From contig MBPM02000007.1 of assembly GCA_001695595.3 (NCBI GenBank), forward strand, positions 1-64,000: DNA of 64,000 nucleotides, written 5' to 3'. The position numbers and the translations under genes are program-made. Source of the stretch: Plasmopara viticola (taxonomy: Eukaryota; Oomycota; Peronosporomycetes; Peronosporales; Peronosporaceae). Below are positions 8,661 to 22,513 of the stretch, in pieces (the stretch's first letter is position 1; each line of letters starts with the position of its first letter). Below the pieces are notes generated by a model. That model was not told the DNA's origin, did no database searches, and saw nothing but the letters and a program-made list of their open reading frames with translations.

Positions 8661-9800
8661 TCTGCTTTAAATGTTTCATCAGCTGACTCAATTCGATAAA
8701 ATATTTTCTTTGCTAAAATTTTCTCAGCAAAGTTCGACGCTTTAAACTGATTGTATTGACATTAGTCGACACGTCAGAATTTTTCCAACACGCGACGGTG
8801 CTGACTGTGTCTCTTACAACGAATGAACTCGGTTTCAGAAATCTGACATATCCTTAAAGTGTTCTTTTACAAGAAAAGCTCTATGCAATCCCCATCCATT
8901 ATATTCATTTGGAAACTAATTGGTTGCACAAGAAAATACAGCAAACCATTTCCTCGATATCGAGTGCGCCCATCTTAATCTAGCAGTTGTTCGCTATCAA
9001 AGGTCATGCCATGTGTAAGCCAACTTTTACGCTCATTTTTCTTCGACTCGATCCAAATATATTTTAGCCCATTTACTCACCTGCATTGATGTCATAAGGC
9101 TACTGGTTCTTTTCGTAACAAAAACTTAAGCTGGTGCAATGCTTATTTCATGTGATCACGAGCTTACCAGTACTAGGAGCGGATATACAGCGCGAAGCAC
9201 AATCTTCCACGTCTATTGATTGAAATAAATAGCGATGATATACAGTAGATTTCCAGAATTGATTATAGCGGTATCGAAGCCTGTATTTTCGGCTTGATAA
9301 TGGTACGGTTTCACAGCGCACTGTCTCTGGCCATAAGTTAACTGATCGATTAGATAAATTGTGCTTGAGATTTAGACTCTCAATCAAAGCAACTTGTTTC
9401 ATCGGCTTCAAAGTGACAAAAGGCCATGTTTTCATAAGTTTCGGAGATTATATCTGGGTGGCTTTTAATTGTTAGCCTTGGCTACTACATATTCTAAAAG
9501 CCATTAATGACACTATTGAATCTGTTATGACCATCGGAGGTAAATAGCCGCGTCTTTGAGGTTTAAAGCTGTTGATTTGTCGTAAGGCGCACTCGGAGAA
9601 TAGACATACGAATAGAGCTAGGCTAACTGAAGAGAACGTCTTGAGGGGATTGGTTCTCGTGGATATTAACTGAAGCAAGAAGAGTACATGAATTTGGATT
9701 ATAACATATCTGAAGGATTGTTATTTTGTAGTGTAGTAGATGTTCGCAGCTGTTACATGCTAAAAATCTACAAAAGTCCTTGACTACGCGAAACGTCTTT

Positions 9801-9864
9801 AATGGCACTCGATTGTCAGTGTGCTTTTTCTTGGTCAAAAGCACGCTGACAACCGATTGCCATT
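9801..9864. repeat. 64-bp imperfect palindrome
   Basis: Two 28-bp arms, AATGGCACTCGATTGTCAGT and 8 more bases with their near-exact reverse complement, differ at 3 positions and are separated by an 8-nt loop (9829-9836). It could be a foldback remnant or a hairpin. No flanking duplication was recognised. Confidence 0.75.
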
Positions 9865-12800
9865 AGACTTTGAAGCAATAGAGCCAATGCTTTTGGAAAA
9901 TGCTATTGCTGAGAATAACTTATCATATTTTTACACCTATTTTTACTCTGTCAGGTTGCTAAAATCTTACACCGACTTGAAAAAGGTCAGGTTATCTCTA
10001 ACCGATTCAACAGTGTAGACCATTCAACAAACGTTAGCAAAGGGAAACATCCTTTATAGACATTTTACCGGTCATGACGCCTAAATTGCGAGCAAAGTTT
10101 CTACTTGTTACCGTGTCTACTGGTACCGTTTCTTTGAGATTTACAAATCTGAAGTCGAATACAATGCTTCCGTTCTTGTGTTCAGTCTTATCAGGCCTCA
10201 TCGAGACATATTACCCTTTTTAATATCTTTAAGCATATTATCAGCTAAAACATAGCCGCGTCTTTTACCGTCAAATACTTATGCGCGTTGCCGCTCTTGG
10301 TTTCTTTAGAGTTATAAGATCTTCGCCTTTCGATTACTTGACATACCGATGATCCACTGCTCGAGCAAACAGTTGGTTCAATATTGTCGCGGAACTGTTA
10401 CATAGACTTAAAACGCCCCTGAATGCAATAAGGATGCAGTAGCTCTTTGTTAAAAGGCTCACGGTATGCCATCCATTATTGGAAAACTTTCGCGCGGGCG
10501 GACAAGCTCACACAGATCAGAACTAGGCTCAGTCTAACGGTCAAGTACGACTTGACATGCTGCCAAGACAGCGACAGTACGTGGTCAACTTGACAAAGTT
10601 TTTCACACAACGACTAAAATGAAGAGCATAATCAATTCGTCTGCAATCTCAAGCGCTTGCTCTGCGGTCTTAAGCAGTCACCACTAATGAGAAAACAGAT
10701 AATCAACAAGCATTTGATTGAGCAGAAATTCAAGATGTACTGCATCTACGTCAAATAAGCCGACTAGGATATGATCTTTGTGGCGCTCGTCGTCACCAAT
10801 CTGATCCCCACCAGCAACAACAGCAAACTTCTCAAGTTGCCAAAGATAAATTCTGGGAGCGCTTTTACACGACGGTCTTAACCGACTGCAATGCTTTCGT
10901 GCGTAGAAGAAAACAAGGTGTGTCTGGTGGAAGCGTTCACTGCTTCAGGCAAAGTTCACCAACACTTCCAAAACTCACTGACGTAAAGATCAATATCCTG
11001 TCAAGACGCCCTAAGATCCAAATTGGACTTGGCATAAGAGTATGCAAATGAAGATGTAAGCACAGTAAGATTAAAAGTAAGATGGCGTGCACCAATACTG
11101 CTGTCTATCCGATGTACCTCGTGGTCGTAATTTGACCTGACACAGCTGCAGTCGCCAGTTTGCAGCGAGCCCTATTTCCACCAACTAGCAAATACTCACA
11201 CTCGTATTCCGCTACATTTACGTACGGGGAAACACGGCATCAAGTCCAAGCAACAAGTGAAGAAGGATGTCGAGGTTAATCCGATGAAGAGAAAGCTCTT
11301 GACTTCGAGACTCGATGTATCGACACATCGTCACATACAAGGAATCGGATGCTCATATTAAACGGATATACACCAGTCGGAAAACTATACGGAGTACATT
11401 AAGGGCATTGACGATTACTACTAAAGAACGGTCTGGCTAAAGGCTTTTTCTCCGAAGTCTTCAATAAAGCGAGACTTCAGTCAGGATCTTGTAAACTAAC
11501 TAGAATTTTGTCGCACTAGACAACATTCTCAACTTTTTTAGTGCCCCAAGCACAATGATATTCTGTACTACTTTGTTTGAAAAAATTGAACACAGTAATT
11601 GCATTACCTGACAAAAAATACTAAAGCGGATCGCTTTAGCCAATCACCGCCACGCAATCTGGAAGTCTCCGGGACAAGCTGACGATAGAACTAATAAGCG
11701 TTGTGGAGTGCTTAAGAAAAGATGTCTCTTCAAGCTTTGTTATACCACTTAAATGCCACGATGGTTATCTCAAAGGTCACCAGTATCATACATTGCTGCA
11801 CTCGTAAGAATGTAAAATTACTGAATGACCTCACTGAGAGCTCATTGGAGATCGTCAAAGATTGGTCTTTCATTCACTTTATATTTGACAACGTGATGCA
11901 CAAACGAGTGTTTTAGTCGCTCTACACTCATAACCTCGAAGCCCTTTGATCAATTGAAAGTTGCGTGGGTTAAACTTTACGTTTTAGTACGAACTTTTTT
12001 TACTAAAATGCAATAAGCAGTGGCCATTACACCACATTCTTCTTTCTGCCAACTCCCCGTACCAAGAAAGAAACTTTCTTTGATGCTTTTGTCTTCGCTT
12101 GACTTGTAATACACGACAAAGTACTACCAAGTAAGATTGCCTTCCGTTACCGCGTCAATCTTCGCGTTTAGACTTTTTAAATTGCCAGAGTCTATACTAA
12201 TTAAAACTTTCCATCGATAATTTCTTCCAATTAAACATCACATTGCGACTTACCATGCGAGTCTTACACAACAGACCAACTAATCCTTAGAGCTCGTCTA
12301 AAAGAAAACTTATTGCCTTGTGGTCCGAAATCAGTATACTGAATCTATTTTAAATAGCACTATATAGAGAATGCTTTGCGTCCGATAACCACGCGGCATA
12401 CCAGCAAAAGAAGGCTGTGCCGTCGGATAACAACCTGGTCACTTATGGAGCACACTTGCTCCGCGCGCGTCGGGGATTAATTATCCAACTTCAGCACGAC
12501 GAAAGTTTTAAGACCCACGACATCGGCAACTTTGAGTAAAAGGATTTTGTGCGACTTTTAATGAGCTCTGCTTTTAACTCGTGACCATGTGGCTCGAAAT
12601 CTCAGATGCAGTCGTACCAAGTGACTTTTTAAAAGTATCGTTCACATACCTTGCTCATCTGGGCCACAAATTTATAGGCCTGTGTTTCGCCTACCACGTA
12701 GACCAGTGTGCTAATTGTTCTTCACACATCGTCTATATTTGCATTTTGTGCCGAAGCAAATTAGCAATGATGGGGCACGATAAAGCCGGGCGCGGTGCTT

Positions 12801-15623
12801 AATCCGGTTTAATTTTATTCTGTGGGAGCACTGTAAGATCGCTCTTTACAAGCTCTTTGTAAACACTTAATGAACTATGTGTGATACCTATAAATCTGGC
12901 TTAATCTGACGGCTTGACTTAATGGTACCGCATATTCCGAACACAGCAAGGCAAATGTGTTTATAGTCGCTAAAAACAATGATCTGATGCTGCTTCCTCG
13001 AACTGTACCTGTTATGATCACGCCTTTTTAGAGCTTGAGTATGCCAAAATTTATTTAAACGTTAGTACACTTTTTCACTACCTTAATTGCTCTGCAGTAG
13101 CGTTTGCAAAGTCGACCAATGATTGAAGGAATACCTTCGATAGCAATTTTCTCGGACAAATTTTTATCATTAGCTGCCAACGATAAATTTCCTGCAACAA
13201 AAACCCACAATTGTATGCTTCCGTGAGCATCGCTTCCACAGCGTTTAAGAAAAATCTAAGGATGAGGTTTGCTTATGTCTCACATGACCTTTTCCCTAAA
13301 CGTATCTTCGTCATAGACTTTAAGTACAAGAAATAAAATTGGTTACGACGTTAAGGCATTCTTATTAAAGTGAGGGCACAAACGCAATGAGTTGTAGGAA
13401 GACCGGTATCTAACCATTTCGAGAGAATTGAGTCTTACCCTTACGACTGCTACACACGGAAGAAATCCAAGAGGCAGTTACGGTCGCCTCTCTATTGCGG
13501 ATATCAACTATATAATGCCCTCGAGATTCGAGGTACACAGCGTGCGCCTCGCTACGATGTAGCTCGCGGCAGAGGTATGGCAGGCACAATTCAAGAGCTG
13601 ACAAGGTGTGAGCCGACGACCGCAATTATTTCCACCTGGAGGCAACAGCTCCAAAATCTACAAGGCTTGTCTAAGCGATTCTCAATCCTCAAATATGTAC
13701 TTGGGCTCCTTCACAAAAAAGCCGCTTGAATCACGCCTTAAGAGACAGAGGTTGCGGTACTTCGTGTTAAGAATCAAATCTTATTTTAGCAGCTGATTTG
13801 GCCTCGCTTTTCAGACTTTTGAATAATGTTGTCAGATTTTGGATAAGATGAGTCTATACAAGATCCTGGGTGTGCTCGTGTTTCTTCTTATTTGATCAGT
13901 GTATATTCCAACACTAATCTTGAATGAAATGATCGAGCGCAACACCGTTTGGCTCTAAAGGCAGCCGTAACTGCTTTTGTAAGAAGAATTACGTTTTTTA
14001 CACTAAATCGCCAAGGCGATCTTTTACCTTGTTGAGCTTTTTTTTATCCGGACACTAACTTATTTTAAGTCAATTTTCTTTGTTCCTGTATTAGCGTAGG
14101 TACAGAACTTCAACTCTCCAGTAAGCCTAAAGCACAATTCAGTGGTTGTTGGCATTGACAACATTGTTTGATGTCAAATTTACAAGTGCAAATAATAATG
14201 GATTGTCAACTGTGCAATGGTACTAACAAGCTCTACAAAAGCGAGTTTTGATTTGACTAAAATTCACTCGTTGGTACACTTCGCATGTGTGCACAAATGT
14301 GCAGTTCCACTTGTACACCAAAAATGGGTGCTTACTAATCCATCCTACTTTTCTTAACTGAAGTGACCCAGTGCGGTGTACTATAATTCTCATGAATGAC
14401 ACCATGTTTAGATTCGTATCGACAGAATCCACTACACATGATCATTGTGATCACTGCAGTAGTACATTATTGCGGCCTTCACCAAGAACTGATATGTAGC
14501 CTCGAGCTTAATCCCGTCAGCCTCTTTTTCTAAGCCTTTTCCTCAGAGCCTTGAACAGATCAACGCACTTGTCAACGTACGGGACAGCGCCACAAATTAA
14601 TCCAATGGAACAAAGTTGTAGTTGTAGTACAACCTCGCTCATGGCGTGGGCGTCGAGACAACGTATCAGTCTAAGCGCTCTGCTCTACTAGCTTGTACTT
14701 TACCTTGACGCTATACTTCGCATAAGCGAAGAGCCACTAGACCATACTTCATGCAAGAGTGTGGCGAAAGCTGCAGTGCATAGATACGTACGTTCTACAC
14801 AAATTTCGATTGACCAACAGCCTAGCAGGTAAGTCCTGAAATTGATTAGTGCATAATCATCGCAATAATCTATTTGTCGCAGATAGGATACTTATCTCGG
14901 CGGGGTTGTGCTGTGCCTTATAGAGCGATCACTTGGTTCGCCCCTCGGTTTCTACTTGTAGCAATGTGCTGCCGATGAAATAATCTGGTGCGTCACAGAC
15001 AACACTATATGATCATTATGGGCCCAGATCGATGCCTGTAAGGGCTTTGTTTGACTTTTTCAGACATCTTTTGCTTTGAGCTCTTCGGAGCTGTTCTTTT
15101 TCATTTCCAAAGAGGCTGGGCAGTGCTCAAGTCATTTCTACAAGTTGAGACGATAAGTGTATCTTTTATCACAAGATCAATCTACTTTCTTTAGCCGTTC
15201 TGTTTAAAAAATCAGCCAAATGATAATGGTCGCGAAGTGAGTAGGATGTCGTGAAATGTCATGCTTTTCAATCAAGCAATTAAAAAAGATTATCTACACC
15301 GAAGATGCACTTATCCTTATTAGTGAAAAGCTTATTCTTGTACATGTATTATTATTATTAATTGCTCGCAAGTGGCTGCTGTGATATTTAAGTTTGTCGT
15401 CCCGTGCTTAACACTTTGATGGACAAAGATGTCATCAAAGTGTGTCTGTTCTTGCGCTCTCTAGAATCTAGACAATTGCGTCACTGCACGGTTAAACGTC
15501 AAAGGTGCTTTCTTTAGTCGCCAGCCGCCTTAAAAGCATATATCTCGGAATAACGATTACGGTCATTAATATATTATGCTCGTCGACTGCTTCGAGTGAA
15601 ATATACATAGTACATCCCGGCAA

Positions 15624-16060
15624 TGTAACACAGTAGCGGAAAAAGCTGATTAAAGTCGGCCGTCGAACGATGCTGAGGCACGGGCGAGGTGAAGTCGTAA
15701 AACAGGAGGAGTGTTTGTTCTTATAAAGCAAATTCAGAGGTGATATTCGATGAAGATCTCTTACGACTTATTTTCTTGTTACAGCTTGACTGTTGGCACT
15801 CAGCCATCTACTGATACCATCCTAAAAGCTTCCATTCTTCTTAATTTCATCTGGCTTTTTACACATCCTAGATTTGTTTGAGCCATCAATGTCTCTTGGT
15901 TTCATTGATTGTGGGACAGCTGGAACTTTCTTCTGGTCAGACACTGTATAATTGCCTATACCAATGGACAGTACTAATGCATCCATATTTTGAAAATTTT
16001 ATCATCTTGCGTAAAAGCCATTACCGTAAAAGTGCTGGTGACGACTGATACTTCAGATGA
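15624..16060 (-). repeat. 3' LTR of the minus-strand gypsy element
   Basis: Starts (plus strand) with TGTAACACAGTAGCGG. It aligns through CATCTGGCTTTTTACACATCC and GTAAAAG...GCTGGTGACGAC with the right LTR and with a third copy at 31110. The inner boundary is uncertain by about 15 bp. Confidence 0.82.
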
Positions 16061-16179
16061 TCTCCCTTCAAAAGATGCCTACTGTAAAGAATAGGACTCA
16101 TCGTTTTTGGATTTCTAGTCGAGGTCGATGATTCTAGAAATCTACACTAGATTTTCCACGGGCTCCTTCTTGGTTCCAC

Positions 16180-16530
16180 CTAGCCACTAATTTGAAAACT
16201 GTAAGTTTCCCTTGTTTTTACGATGTCCAAAAAAGGCTTTGTTAGGTGTTCCTCGGACCAACGACCAACATGACCTTTTTCATCTTTTGCCGACGTTTGG
16301 GCATACAACTCTAACATTGAAGAGTAAAGCATTGGGTGCAGCCTTAATCCCTTCGATGAACTATACTCATAGGAATCTTGCAAAGCGCTTTTGACGGTCG
16401 GAAATGAGCCAATATATCTTGGCCCGAGTTTCTTCGACTGAGCAAAGCCCTTGTGACGGACATTTAAGTTCTTGCCGTCAAAAGCTCCATAACGCCAAAT
16501 TGAATTCTTGAACAGGTCTTTTTTTGTCAT
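16180..16530 (-). pseudogene. Integrase C-terminal remnant of the gypsy element
   Basis: The minus-strand frame has GFAQSKKLGPRYIGSF, then a block ending LRLHPMLYSSMLELY. This is the SH3-like linker and tail seen at the end of gypsy integrases (LGPRYIGPF ... LHPVFHVS). It is a 116-codon open stretch within an otherwise disrupted pol. Confidence 0.65.
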
Positions 16531-16619
16531 AATAGTACTCCATGCGCTCTTTTGCCTAGCTCATCCGGTCTTGCGCGGCCTGGAGTAACGTTTCTTGGCG
16601 TAGTAGAAATGTCTGTGCT

Positions 16620-17360
16620 GATTTTTCCAACTTACGAATTTTGGATCTCATGCCGCATCATCCGGCACAAAGGGAAAGTATCCTAGATCCACCTCGAACG
16701 GTGGCATTCAATTGTAAAGCGTACGCGTCGATAAAAGGCTATCCCAGCCAAATGCAAAAAGTCATCCTAGTAATTTTGTGCTGGGTTGACGACACCTCGA
16801 ATGTAATCTCCAAAAAACATTTAGTTTGTTACGTTTGTTCATCCGTTGCGGCCCAAAAGCCAAAGCCAAATTGTGTTGCATTTCCACAGCAGACACGATT
16901 CCTTGCCATTACTTGGATGTGGATTTGGCGTCTCGGTCGGACACAATGGTTTTTAGTATGCCATGTTATTTCTCTACCAAGACGTTTGCAATGTCTGCAA
17001 TTCGTCCGTTGTCTTCGTAGCGATGAACATGGCTCTATTTTGTCAAGCGATCTACAATCACCATGACGGCATTAAAACCGCTTTTGGTTTCCGGTAAGAC
17101 ACGATGAAGTCAATATAAATGTCGACCCATTTGCCTCTTGGATTGTTCAAGGACTGAAGAAATCCTGGCGGTTTGGTCTGTCTCGCCTTGTTGCGCTGAT
17201 ACATTTCGCATGTGTTGGCACAGCGTTAGATGTACTTCGTCAATTTTGGCCAGTATTACTTTTGGCGGATGGCCGAATACGTCTTGTAAATTTCTGGGTG
17301 GCCATCCTGCAATGAGTACTTTGGCATATCGTCTCCATTTTTCAGCTTCTTGATGATGTA
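16620..17360 (-). pseudogene. Integrase core remnant of the gypsy element
   Basis: Reading the minus strand, VDRLTK and IVSDRDAKS are the D...D part of a DDE integrase core, interrupted by stops. The plus-strand ORF at 16641-17066 is a shadow. Confidence 0.6.
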
Positions 17361-18079
17361 CTGTAGGTCTCTATTGCACGCATACATCATCTTTGCAGAT
17401 TACGCAATTGTGGCCTTGTTCGTCCTGATAGTCGCTACGTTCTCAATGTTCTCAGCCGCTTTCAGTAGCTCTTGCAAGCTAATTTAAGCGACTTTACTTT
17501 TGAATATCGGATTTCTTGACAGTGCATCAGCCACGATGTTAGCTTCACCGGAATCCTTTTGAACCAAGGCTGAAATCAGCAAGCTCATTAATCTATCGAG
17601 CCGCTCTGCGATTTGAAGTCTTTTGCATCAGGAATGTCTCAATACTTTTGAGATCCGTTTGAATTGTGAATGGTTGATCGAGAAGATACACACGCCATAC
17701 TTTTAACGCATGCATAAATGCAAGTAGCGCTTGCTCGCATATAGGGTAGTTTAACTAGGCTAATTTCATCTTCCGACCAGTAAAGCAATTTGATGCTCTC
17801 GCTCTCCCTACTTTCGAAACAAGACTCCCCCTTTCGCAGAATTCGACCATTTGGTTAACGAAAGGACAAGACGTCTATTCGTATAGCAAATGGCTTTGAA
17901 AAGCTTGGAAGACTTGAAGCATTTAACGACACTTTAGTTTGGAGAAGCAGCGTAGCTGATGGTCCGAGAGCTCAGTCTCTTTTCGAAAACGTTTTTTCTT
18001 ATTACTTTCGTGAAATGGTCCTGCAAATTGCGCAAAGGCCTTGCAAAACCTTGCGACATAGACAGTAGTTCCTAGAGAA

Positions 18080-18800
18080 GCACTCAGTTTGCTTTTTTTT
18101 TCTTGGGAACAGGACATTATGCGATGGCCTAGATTTCTTCGGGGTTCATTCGGACGCCATTTCGTCCGACGAAGTCTACTAGGCATGGGATCTCAATCAC
18201 GCAAAACCGGCACTTTGACAACTTGATGTAAAGTTGCTGTTCTTCACACCGTTTGAGTACACGGTCCAAAGCCGTTACGTGGTCTGCGACATCTTCACTT
18301 TGTGTGACACGTAGATGTCGTCAAAGTAAACTCTAATCGCATCCTTCCAATCTCGAAAGACTTTCTGCAAAAGCCGGTAAAATGTGGCTCAGTCCCATGG
18401 GAGTGACTTGATACCAACTTTGGTCGAAAATGCGATTAATAAGATGTCCATTTCACGCAATTTTACCGGATGGAAAGCCCAAAGTAGAGTCCATGCACGA
18501 TAGACAAAGAATTTCGGATATGGCGTCAAAGATATCTAATACACGCGGCATCGGTATCGCTGTCAAGAATATTGCTAGATTTGGCTGACGATACTCGTGC
18601 ACAATTCACCAAATTACATGCTTCATAATACAAAACGCTGGTGTCGAAAATGCAGACGTACTTGGCCAAAGAATGCCTGCTTGAACCATTTCTTTGGTCC
18701 GTTCTTGGATTGTCCTGCGCTGTTAAAGACTGGCGCCATTGTTTGACGGATTTCGGCTTGGTACCAGGCTTGAGCAAAATTTCGTGCTCAATTCCTTCCC
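18080..18800 (-). pseudogene. Reverse transcriptase remnant of the gypsy element
   Basis: The minus strand carries VYFDDIYV at about 18300-18330, the RT catalytic box, and TKPKSVKQWRQS further upstream. Stops and shifts break the frame. Confidence 0.6.
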
Positions 18801-19400
18801 GTACTGGGGGTGTCTTGTTATAAAGCTGCGTGTGAAGGACTGTATTCGCATACTTGCGTAGCGTTTCATTAGCTAGATTCTCCTTAAGCGATTTCCATCC
18901 TTGATCCTTAAGCGCTCAGCTTTTTCAGAATCATGAGAGTTAGCAACAATTACAGCTTCATAATGTTTGCCGTGATGCAACATTTTCAAAACTTGCGAGA
19001 AGAAATAAGCTGCGTCATTCCTTGACAGCCATGGTGGCCTTGCTGATAGTAATCAAGTTCTTGCGGCTCTGATTGGTTATAGCCTTTCGTTGTCCCGTAG
19101 TCCATCTGGACGGACGTTGATGATGCGGTTTTAGTCGAATTGCCGCTTGGTGCTTCGTGTTGATGCGAGGACACATGCTCCCTATTGTCCAATTGTTACC
19201 TGGATCTTGCTCACGAAGCCCAGCATCCCAATGATCACATCCTTATTTTTGGAGCGGAACGACTTGGAACGCTCCCGATGTAATGATAAATCAGGTGTCT
19301 GCAAGTCTATGTACACAGTTCGTCGAGGGTAGCGAACAATCCGGTCGTAACTCTGGTACTTCGAGCTCAAGCCACTTCAACAAGTCTTCAGATACATTGT

Positions 19401-20770
19401 TTAGACTACATTCATTGTCGATGAAGACTGTGACGGGTCTTCATTGACCAACGTCTTTAAAAGCTTGATCTTCAGCTCTGGGATAGCACATAGCGCACTT
19501 CTAATACAGCAATTTACTTTCTTACGTTTCGGAGCGGTACATTGCGGCGATTTGTGGCCGGCAACGCCACAATTGTTATATGTCACCGATTAAGTATAGT
19601 TGTCGTTCTTGTCCTTCCTCTTTTTAAAACGCTTCTGTTTCTGACGTCGTGACTTTTCTGCCATAGCCTGGTTCTGTGGGCACCCTTCTGAACGACTTGG
19701 TCGATATACTATTTGGCCTGCCCGAGAAATGTGCAAATTGGAAATTGGAGGCAACTACAATGGCCTTCTGGTGATACTCAAACTCTCTTATCTTCTATGG
19801 AATTTTTCCCGTGATCCAATCTGAAAAAAAACGCTTTAGCAACTCATTGATTTCAATTCAATTTGGGACATAAAGTCCTGGAAATTAGAGACATGTGCAT
19901 GGATAAGTCCCCCTTGTTTTCGGCGAATTACCCGCTCTAGAAGACCATACTCGAGATCCTTAGGCATGTAGGGTGTGCGCAATAGAATTTTAACAAGTGC
20001 ACATGTCTTCTGCACGTTTACGGCTCACAGTCGGCAATAAAGGCACGATACCGATTTAGTACGGATTTGCTTAAATCACTTGAGATAAGCGTCACAATGC
20101 TGGAAGACTCTTTAATCATCAAGTGGTGCTTGTCGGCGCAGTATTGTTCCGTTGCGAAGAACTATAATTCAATATCTTTGTCAAACCTCCCTTTATAAAG
20201 AGGAGGGCATTTTTATTCTGCTTGCCATTCGATGGAACAAGAGACTTGAAGCGCTCATTAGCCTGTTGCATCTGGGCTTGCATATGAGCTTGCACCTCGG
20301 CTTGATATTGCTGTTGCTGCTGAGTGAGATACAACAGTAGTTAATGCATGGACATCCCGTCGCTGCAGAGGGAGCTACATTAGACTGAGCGGTCAAATCT
20401 GCTTGGCCATTGGCACTTGCCGCATCTTGCGGAGTCAGCGTTCGTGAGCTCAAGCGCGACATTGTCCGTAGAGTTTCGGTATCACCAGGAGCACTAATCC
20501 GGCTCTGTTGACGAGGCCTTGGGTTTGAAGATAGGCGATCAGCCGTACGGCCTCTTTGTTGGGCTGCACCTGTTGGACTTCTCAGCGCTCTTTGTATAAT
20601 CTACAAGACCTTGATAAATCCTCAAGAATAAAAACGAAACTGATTTCATTTTGTTTAACAGTCTACGCTTCTTGTATAAATGAATAAAACGGTCTGACGA
20701 ACCTTTCAGAAGCTTTTGGGTTTGCTGAATACGGCGCTTTAGAATTTCAGTGATGGCATGCACTACATTA
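19401..20770 (-). pseudogene. Gag and zinc-knuckle remnant of the gypsy element
   Basis: The minus strand shows a Gln-rich helix (MYLTQQQQQYQAEVQAHMQ) at about 20330 and a partial knuckle CGVAGHKSPQC near 19560, lacking the first Cys. Protease-like sequence follows at 19300-19440. The frame is broken repeatedly. Confidence 0.55.
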
Positions 20771-21298
20771 TTGGCACCTGAGCCCGTACAATCCGAAATT
20801 CCGTTTCGGAGTAGCTGGACAAGCTTCAGCTACTTCACCATTAATAAACTCAAGTCTTTACGTAGCTTATCGAGCTCCTTGTTACGGCTTGTTAGGAGCT
20901 CAGTGGAATTTTTGTGAGTTCACGGGTTTTTCGTTCTCCCATACAACAAAGCCAAACGAAAGAGCTCAGTCGTATTGAATGTAGATCAACCAAAGCCAAG
21001 TAAGTAACTTATTCAAAAGTCATTCTCCATGTTTTCAAAAGCGTGACAGGGATTCACCTAAAGACAAAAGCACAAAATCACAGACTGACTGGAGGAATAC
21101 CAGCTGTATGTACCACACTAGCGTGCAAACACACTAACTAACCACTGAACGTTAAGTTCGTGGTGTGAGACAAACCTTCGTAATCTACTACTTCCCACTA
21201 CGGGCTCGTATTATTAATTACAGGATGACTCGCTTCTCACAATGTGACCACGGGCACCCTTGCCTTGAACTCTTGAACTTAATCAACAAGTGCTACCA

Positions 21299-21729
21299 TG
21301 TAACACGGTCGCGGTGGAAGCTGATCGAGGTCGGCAGTCGAATTAGTCTGAGGTGCGGGCGAGGTGAAGTCGCATAAGAGGAGGAGTTTTTCATGCCTAC
21401 AGTAAATTGAGAAGTGATATTAGATGTAGGGCTCTTTCGACTTGTTTTCTGATTACAGCCTAACTGGTGGCTCCCAGCCATCTGCTGTTACCATCCTAAA
21501 AGGTATTGTTCTTCTTAATTCCATCTGGCTTTTTACACATCCTTTGTTTATTTTAGCCAATAAGGTTTCTTGGTTCCCAGTGGTTATAAAACATTTGGAA
21601 CTGTCTTCTGGTTGGAAACCGCGTATACTTATGGATAATACTAATGCATCTGTATTTTGATAAAAACTTTTATTATTTTGCGTAAAAGTCGTTACCGGCA
21701 AAACTGCTGGTGACGACAATTACGTCACA
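21299..21729 (-). repeat. 5' LTR of the minus-strand gypsy element
   Basis: Plus-strand limits are TGTAACACGG...TACGTCACA, matching the ends of the LTR copy at 31110-31533. Confidence 0.82.
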
Positions 21730-21930
21730 GCGGATTATGTCGTACAGTACCAAATGCACTGAGTCCGTTCAACACGCGACGCATTCAATACTATGCATGT
21801 TAAAATAGCTTCTGATGTCCACTGATTTTTCCATAGGCAAAGTTGCTGTGAAAGCCAAAATCACCTTCAATATTTTGTATTACTAGTCCTTCTATCGAAG
21901 CGTCTGTAGCTATAGAATAGATGTTAGATT

Positions 21931-22513
21931 CATACTAGTCTCGTGAGATCGATTGCATATAGCTTACCGTCTTCATCATGCATACCGTTATGAAGTAGTT
22001 GTTCGCATGATTGACGAAGCGTCTGGGTGTAATTAATGCCGTTCTACCAATACACTCGTCATGACCGCGTGAGACTTAATTCAGTGTTTGTACACATTAT
22101 TCGCGTGTACAAATGTGGACGAAGCAAAGAATAATACTGTGTAATTGATAGTATTTAACCTACGGAATTGATAAATTTCAAATTTATAAAATGAAGCAAT
22201 TTCCATACCGGTATTAAAAAATTCTCTTAGCACTTATTAATAATTTCACTCAAAAAGAAGTAGTGACACAATCACCTGCTTATTTACATAAGTAATTGGG
22301 TTTTTATACGGCGCAGCATTGTGGACGCGACCCCGCAGTTCGTGCGCCTCCCAACATCGCGCCCCATTAAGCGAGCAATGCGCTATCCGCTAAATGAATC
22401 GCATATGCGTACTCGACCATTCTACGCAAGGCGCTACGCGGCGGTCGATCGGTCACGTAGAATCAGTTCGCTGCAACTGCGCGGGTGCTATTTTCTATGT
22501 GTGCTGCTGTACC
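21931..22513 (+). pseudogene. Broken duplicate of the promoter and N-terminus of the next gene
   Basis: Aligns closely with 22514 to about 23137, giving a direct tandem duplication. It carries the upstream region and about 65 codons of the membrane-protein gene. A short deletion removed the start codon and the first several codons, so the open stretch at 22321 starts only with GTG. The coding similarity runs through LRGC.FLCVLLY and ends at the duplication junction, so the transmembrane segment is cut short. It is a pseudogene fragment created by unequal exchange. Confidence 0.8.

Larger units (their letters stand above)
7441..15623. other. Long stretch without recognisable genes
   Basis: Both strands show only short ORFs with no recognisable domain. 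Small ATG-started ORFs at 7883-8140 (85 codons) and 8325-8660 (111 codons) stand out only slightly. The sequence looks like old, decayed repeats, but I could not assign a family. No tRNA or rRNA gene was noticed. Confidence 0.5.
15624..21729 (-). mobile_element. Decayed Ty3/gypsy LTR retrotransposon, minus strand
   Basis: Related LTRs of about 430 bp lie at each end (15624-16060 and 21299-21729). On the minus strand the 5' LTR is the right-hand one. A primer-binding-like TGGTAGCACTTG adjoins it (21298-21287), and a purine tract GAAGGGAGA adjoins the 3' LTR near 16070. Between them, on the minus strand and in the usual order, are a Gln-rich gag, a zinc-knuckle remnant, protease, RT with YFDD, RNase H and integrase. 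Many stops and frameshifts interrupt every domain, so the copy is dead. Plus-strand ORFs here are shadows. Confidence 0.85.

Noticed and set aside
16641..17066. Plus-strand ORF of 141 codons
   Set aside because: Shadow of the minus-strand integrase remnant; it has no recognisable domain and starts with a non-ATG or weak context.
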